A DNA stretch of 64,000 bases from Acholeplasmataceae bacterium UBA6150. Its GTDB lineage: Bacteria; Bacillota_I; Bacilli_A; Acholeplasmatales; UBA5453. Within the stretch, counting starts at the first letter, position 1. Each line of letters opens with the position of its first letter. The position numbers were made by a program, and so were the translations under genes. The stretch is from the NCBI GenBank assembly GCA_002423145.1, contig DIUU01000012.1:62001-126000 (forward strand), read 5' to 3'. A model generated the notes under the pieces. It was given only the letters and a program-made list of their open reading frames with translations, was not told the DNA's origin and made no database searches. Below are positions 60,036 to 64,000 of the stretch, one piece after another.

Positions 60036-62102
60036 ATGAAAAAAATGTATTTGTTATTTGTCCTAAGCTTCTTAATGATGTTATCTGCTTGTACACAATC
60101 TAAGGTTGACCTCGATGTTAAAGATCCCTATACGTTTACCAATGGTGATTTTGAATCCGGGAATCTCGATGGTTGGACAACTACAGGCGAAGCATTCACC
60201 ACATCCTTCATCTCATTTCAAAAGAGAGATGCCAATCAACTGGAATATCGTCAGCAAGGCATCTACTTTTACCATGGGGGTAAAGGTGGTTTAGGTCAAC
60301 TCACAGGTCAAATGATTTCATCTGAGTTTGTTCTAAAAGGCAATGGTATCATTGGCTTTTTAGTCGGTGCTGGTGAAGACCCAACACTCACCTATGTCAG
60401 TTTTATCAACGAGAACAATGAGGAACTGATTCGTGTGGGCAATGAAAACTTTAATGATACGGATCAAATGTTTCGGATGAGCGTCGATTTAAGTGATTAT
60501 TTAGGTGAAAAAATCCGCGTGAAGGTCGTGGATTTAGATACTTTCAATGATGGATTCAATTATATCAATGTTGATGATTTTATTATTAACTTTCAAGGAC
60601 CGTATGATGCGAGTCCAGCCGTACTAAAGGCGAATCAATATATCGAAGCGAATGAATCCAAAATCAATCCAAGATACCGCTTAACGTATCACGCCATGAG
60701 TCGATACAATTGGGCCAATGATCCCAATGGTGTGATTTGGTATAATGGTCAATTTCATTTATTTTATCAACACAACCCCTATGCTTCTAACTGGGGTCCA
60801 ATGCATTGGGGACACCAAGTATCGACAGATTTCATCCGATGGGAACATCTACCGGTTGCCTTAGCACCCGATAAGACTTACGATAACGATTTAGGCGCAT
60901 TTTCAGGGTCTGCAATTGAAAAAGATGGCAAACTCTATTTGATGTATACTTCGGTATCCAACGGTTTACAACAACAAGCCATTGCCTATTCTGATGATGG
61001 TGGAATCACATTTCAAAAAGATCGAAACAACCCTGTCATTAGCGTGTTAGATTTACCTAGTAACGCCAACAGTTCAGACTTTAGAGACCCGAAAGTATTC
61101 AAACATAACGACCTGTATTATGTCATCATTGGTGGAAAAACCAATGGGGTTGGTCAATTATTACTGTATAAGAGTACCGATTTGGTGTTCTTCGAATATG
61201 TCGGTGAACTACTCAATAACAATCAACCAGATGAACCCGGATATCACCGCTTAACTGGTGGCATTTACGAATGTCCTGATTTCTTCATCGTCGATGGAAA
61301 ACAAATTTTGATTTCTTCTCCGATGAGATTACCAAAAGAAGGCCATGATTATGAAAATCTTCATTCTGTTGTTTACATGGAAGGTAATCTAGATTACAGC
61401 ACTGGCAGATTCCATCATGAAGAATTCTATGAACTCGATGGTGGCTTTGACTTCTATGCAGCTCAAACTGCACAGCACCCCGATGGGCGAACCATTATGA
61501 TTGCTTGGATGCAAATGTGGGACAGAACCATGCCAACCTCAGTCGATGGTTGGGCTGGTGCGTTCACCTTGCCAAGAGAACTCTCATTTAAAGACGGTTC
61601 GCTATATCAAGTGCCTGTTCGTGAAATCGAAAACTACAGACAAAACCCAATCCAACATACCAATGTCGCTTTGGTTAAAGACATGCCATTACAAATCGCC
61701 GGTGTATCTGGAAAAACCATCGAACTTCAAGTGGAGATCGATATGGGAACGGCCTCAACGATCGGTATTGAATTATTTAAAGGTACCGAGAATAAAACCC
61801 TCATTACCTACGATAAAGCGAGTTCAACAGTGATCTTTGATCGCAGTCAATCGGGTAGATTGATACGGGGTCAAGAATCCAATACATCGACGCGAACCAC
61901 GTATGTTGAGCTAAAAAACAACACCTTAAAACTACGTATATTTCTAGATGTTTCTTCGGTTGAAATATTCATTCAAGACGGTTTAAAAACCATGACATCG
62001 GTTGTGTTTCCAAACAGCGATGACATCGGTATTACATTTTACGCAACGGGTGGTAACGCAACGTTAACTACACTCAATAAATATGACATCATTGTCAATT
62101 AA
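60036..62102 (+). CDS. Secreted GH32 fructanase (levanase/inulinase-like) lipoprotein
   Basis: The start is ATG 60036 after CGGAG; the longer frame from 60012 is rejected. The signal peptide ends LSAC with the lipid-bearing C19. A jelly-roll domain (about 30-188, ending VDDFIINF) is followed by the five-bladed GH32 catalytic domain. WANDPNG with the nucleophile D229 is followed by HWGHQVSTDFIRWEHLPVAL, FRDPKV near 349 (transition-state Asp) and ECPDFF with acid/base E412. A C-terminal beta-sandwich carries SSVEIFIQDG. It should hydrolyse beta-fructosidic bonds of levan, inulin or sucrose outside the cell. Confidence 0.9.
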   Translation: MKKMYLLFVLSFLMMLSACTQSKVDLDVKDPYTFTNGDFESGNLDGWTTTGEAFTTSFISFQKRDANQLEYRQQGIYFYHGGKGGLGQLTGQMISSEFVLKGNGIIGFLVGAGEDPTLTYVSFINENNEELIRVGNENFNDTDQMFRMSVDLSDYLGEKIRVKVVDLDTFNDGFNYINVDDFIINFQGPYDASPAVLKANQYIEANESKINPRYRLTYHAMSRYNWANDPNGVIWYNGQFHLFYQHNPYASNWGPMHWGHQVSTDFIRWEHLPVALAPDKTYDNDLGAFSGSAIEKDGKLYLMYTSVSNGLQQQAIAYSDDGGITFQKDRNNPVISVLDLPSNANSSDFRDPKVFKHNDLYYVIIGGKTNGVGQLLLYKSTDLVFFEYVGELLNNNQPDEPGYHRLTGGIYECPDFFIVDGKQILISSPMRLPKEGHDYENLHSVVYMEGNLDYSTGRFHHEEFYELDGGFDFYAAQTAQHPDGRTIMIAWMQMWDRTMPTSVDGWAGAFTLPRELSFKDGSLYQVPVREIENYRQNPIQHTNVALVKDMPLQIAGVSGKTIELQVEIDMGTASTIGIELFKGTENKTLITYDKASSTVIFDRSQSGRLIRGQESNTSTRTTYVELKNNTLKLRIFLDVSSVEIFIQDGLKTMTSVVFPNSDDIGITFYATGGNATLTTLNKYDIIVN

Positions 62103-62115
62103 GGATGGGATCGAT

Positions 62116-63498
62116 ATGAACTATACAGTCATAAAAGCCAATGAATATATCAAAGTAAACCTTGAAAAGGTAAATACCAAACACCGCCATAGATTCCATT
62201 TAATGCCTGAAGTGGGCTGGATGAATGACCCAAATGGATTCATTTATTATCAAGGGTATTATCATTTGTTTTATCAGTTTCATCCCTATGAAGCCAAATG
62301 GGGTCCCATGCATTGGGGACATGCACGATCCAAAAATTTAATCGATTGGGAACATCTGCCTGTGGCACTCGCTCCAGACTTGTCACATGAAGATGGTTGT
62401 TTTTCTGGTGGAGCAACCCTATTTGATGATAAACTATACTTGATGTATACCTCACATTATCATCAAGAATTTCAACGCCAAGAACAAAGTCTAGCGGTAT
62501 CCACCGACGGGATTCATTTTCAAAAAGGATATGCACCCGTGATTACCATCAATGACTTGCCTAAACAGGCTTCTAAAGTCGATTTTAGAGACCCTAATCC
62601 GGTCACGATCGATGGCAAACACTTCATTTTAATTGGATCTTCGACACAAGACAAACAGGGTCAAATCCTGGTCTATCAAACTGAAGATTTTAAGACATAC
62701 CACTTTTTAAATGCCATCTTGCATCCTTTCTTCGGTGAGATTGCGGAATGTCCAGATCTATTTGAACTCGATGGAAAACATGTTCTACTCTTTTCAGCAA
62801 CCAATTTAAAAACGGAGAATAACCGTTTTAAAAATGTGAACAGTTCTTTATACGCAATTGGTCAGTTTGACGTAAAAACTGGATCATTCCATTTTGAACA
62901 TGTAGATGAGATCGATGCGGGTCATCATTATTACGCCCCTCAAACCTTAAGTGAACAAAATAAAAGAGTATCGGTTGCTTGGATGGAAATGTGGGGAAAA
63001 CCTTATTATACCGCCCTTTCGAATCACGCTTGGGTTGGTGCGATGACACTACCTAGGGTATTATCTATCCAAAATAATCGTCTAATTCAAACCCCCATCA
63101 GTTTATGTGATTTCACAAAAACCACACAGCTATTAAATGCTCAATCCCTGTCGAATACAAGCAAATTTTTCGTACTCACTGGGCAAATCGGTACTCAAAC
63201 ACCCTCTGTGATCAGAATTGGTACGCCTACAAGTTACTTCGAACTAAGATTAGATGCTCACATGGTGACATTGGATACCAGCAGTACACAATTATTTCCA
63301 CTCGAAGCCCGTTCCATTGAACATCATCGAAATCAAATCAACTTCACCCTTGTTATGGACAATTCATCCCTTGAATTATTTATGGAAGGTGTCGACAAAA
63401 CCATCACTACCCGTGTGTATTTCGATGAAGAACGGCTTGATATTGAAGTTAAATCCCATAACTATAAAAACTTAACATTAAAGGAGTTGAACAAATAG
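62116..63498 (+). CDS. Cytoplasmic GH32 beta-fructosidase
   Basis: The start is ATG 62116 after AAGGATGGGAT; no signal peptide. The product is 460 aa: WMNDPNGF with nucleophile D38, HWGHARSKNLIDWEHLPVAL, FRDPNP near 157, ECPDLF with acid/base E211, and the C-terminal sandwich (SSLELFMEG). The size and lack of a signal fit an intracellular sucrose/sucrose-6-phosphate hydrolase-like or fructo-oligosaccharide hydrolase. Because import here is by an ABC transporter, the substrate is probably unphosphorylated fructo-oligosaccharide. Confidence 0.9.
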   Translation: MNYTVIKANEYIKVNLEKVNTKHRHRFHLMPEVGWMNDPNGFIYYQGYYHLFYQFHPYEAKWGPMHWGHARSKNLIDWEHLPVALAPDLSHEDGCFSGGATLFDDKLYLMYTSHYHQEFQRQEQSLAVSTDGIHFQKGYAPVITINDLPKQASKVDFRDPNPVTIDGKHFILIGSSTQDKQGQILVYQTEDFKTYHFLNAILHPFFGEIAECPDLFELDGKHVLLFSATNLKTENNRFKNVNSSLYAIGQFDVKTGSFHFEHVDEIDAGHHYYAPQTLSEQNKRVSVAWMEMWGKPYYTALSNHAWVGAMTLPRVLSIQNNRLIQTPISLCDFTKTTQLLNAQSLSNTSKFFVLTGQIGTQTPSVIRIGTPTSYFELRLDAHMVTLDTSSTQLFPLEARSIEHHRNQINFTLVMDNSSLELFMEGVDKTITTRVYFDEERLDIEVKSHNYKNLTLKELNK

Positions 63499-64000
63499 GT
63501 GAAGAAACTCATACTTTCAATGATCGGTGTGTTGCTCATAACACTTTCGGCATGTACGACAAATCAACCAATTGAATATGAAGAGGTTAACCAAGACCAT
63601 ATGACACTATTTACAAAACAACAATCCGGCAATATCGGAGATGTCATGCCGTTTTATCACGATGGGGTTTGGCACTTCTTCTATTTACACGACTCAGCAC
63701 CGAAACCAGGGTTTCACCCTTGGTATCGTTTGTCTACTACCAATTTCACAGAATTTGAAGACCATGGTGAAGTGATTCCAGTTATCCATGATACCCAATC
63801 TCAAGAACTCGCTTTAGGTACAGGTTCAGTCATTGAAAAGGATGGTGTATTCTATGCCTTTTATACTGCACACAACGGGCGTTTAGTTCCGAAAGAAAAA
63901 TTCATGTTGTCCATTTCTTCTGACAATATGCAAACATGGACAAAACAGTCCCTAGTCATTGACCCCAGAACATATGGTTTTGATATGTATGATTTCAGGG
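63499..64000 (+). CDS. GH32-like lipoprotein, C-terminus outside the window
   Basis: GTG 63499, after AAGGAG, starts a signal peptide (KKLILSMIGVLLITLSAC) with a lipobox. The mature part (NIGDVMPFYHDGVWHFFYL ... GTGSVIEKDGVFYAFYTAHN ... MYDFR) matches GH32/GH43-type five-bladed propellers. The usual WxNDPNG is replaced by GDVMPFYHDGVW, so the nucleophile region differs from the two previous enzymes. The window ends inside the expected DFRDP motif. It is the third GH32-clan gene in a row. Confidence 0.75.
   Translation, partial: MKKLILSMIGVLLITLSACTTNQPIEYEEVNQDHMTLFTKQQSGNIGDVMPFYHDGVWHFFYLHDSAPKPGFHPWYRLSTTNFTEFEDHGEVIPVIHDTQSQELALGTGSVIEKDGVFYAFYTAHNGRLVPKEKFMLSISSDNMQTWTKQSLVIDPRTYGFDMYDFR

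Noticed and set aside
1..64000. CRISPR arrays, tRNA or rRNA genes
   Set aside because: No regularly spaced direct repeats, no tRNA-like cloverleaf and no conserved rRNA stretches were noticed on reading; a dedicated scan was not possible.

Overview
The window is about 64 kb of AT-rich bacterial DNA using the standard stop codons: several genes end in TGA, some of these TGAs overlap the next start codon, and tryptophan is TGG throughout. Low GC, Shine-Dalgarno sites of the AGGAGG type, sugar-binding lipoproteins with a lipobox and Firmicutes-style type I ABC permeases point to a low-GC Gram-positive lineage. An Acholeplasma-like Mycoplasmatota or an Erysipelotrichia-like Bacillota would fit. 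No rRNA or tRNA gene was seen, so the placement is inference.

Left edge (1-2.0 kb): the start of an M50-type membrane metallopeptidase, then a gene of unknown function interrupted by an in-frame TAA before a two-helix membrane tail, closed by a strong terminator.

Accessory/defence island (2.2-51 kb): nearly every gene lies on the minus strand. It opens with two broken genes (a ClbS/DfsB-like protein and an HTH-zinc-ribbon regulator), an Asn-rich repeat peptide, and two large genes (558 aa; 1078 aa with an N-terminal PD-(D/E)xK-like nuclease). The two large genes and the broken regulator share a duplicated upstream element with a co-varying inverted repeat. Next come a small PLD-like nuclease, DUF2971 and ASCH proteins; an operon with a 1571-aa DUF4011-type SF1 helicase-nuclease, a NERD nuclease and small membrane proteins; a truncated MATE transporter; and a type IIS restriction-modification pair (AlwI/BspD6I-like endonuclease and two-domain D12 adenine methylase with its own promoter). 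After these lie a DUF2779 nuclease/exonuclease and a tightly coupled MoxR ATPase-vWA/metallopeptidase operon.

The most striking unit is a seven-gene, translationally coupled operon at 33.5-45.6 kb: a 2059-aa sacsin/Hsp90-type GHKL ATPase, a Ycf46-like AAA ATPase, an unknown protein, a DUF1257 (Ycf35)-like protein, a DUF2997-like protein, a radical-SAM/4Fe-4S activase-like protein and an OLD-like ABC ATPase. A decayed IS3-family transposase, an HNH-endonuclease remnant and several small unknown genes form the right flank of the island.

Fructan locus (52.9-64 kb): composition becomes visibly more GC-rich and the strand switches. A LacI-type regulator diverges from a plus-strand operon of two permeases, a binding lipoprotein, a YesL-like membrane protein, a carbohydrate-binding lipoprotein, a secreted GH32 fructanase, a cytoplasmic GH32 hydrolase and the start of a third GH32-like lipoprotein. 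The inferred flow is extracellular cleavage of levan/inulin-type fructan, uptake of oligosaccharides by the ABC transporter, and cytoplasmic hydrolysis. Control is probably by the LacI protein acting on palindromes in the 53955-54091 divergent region.
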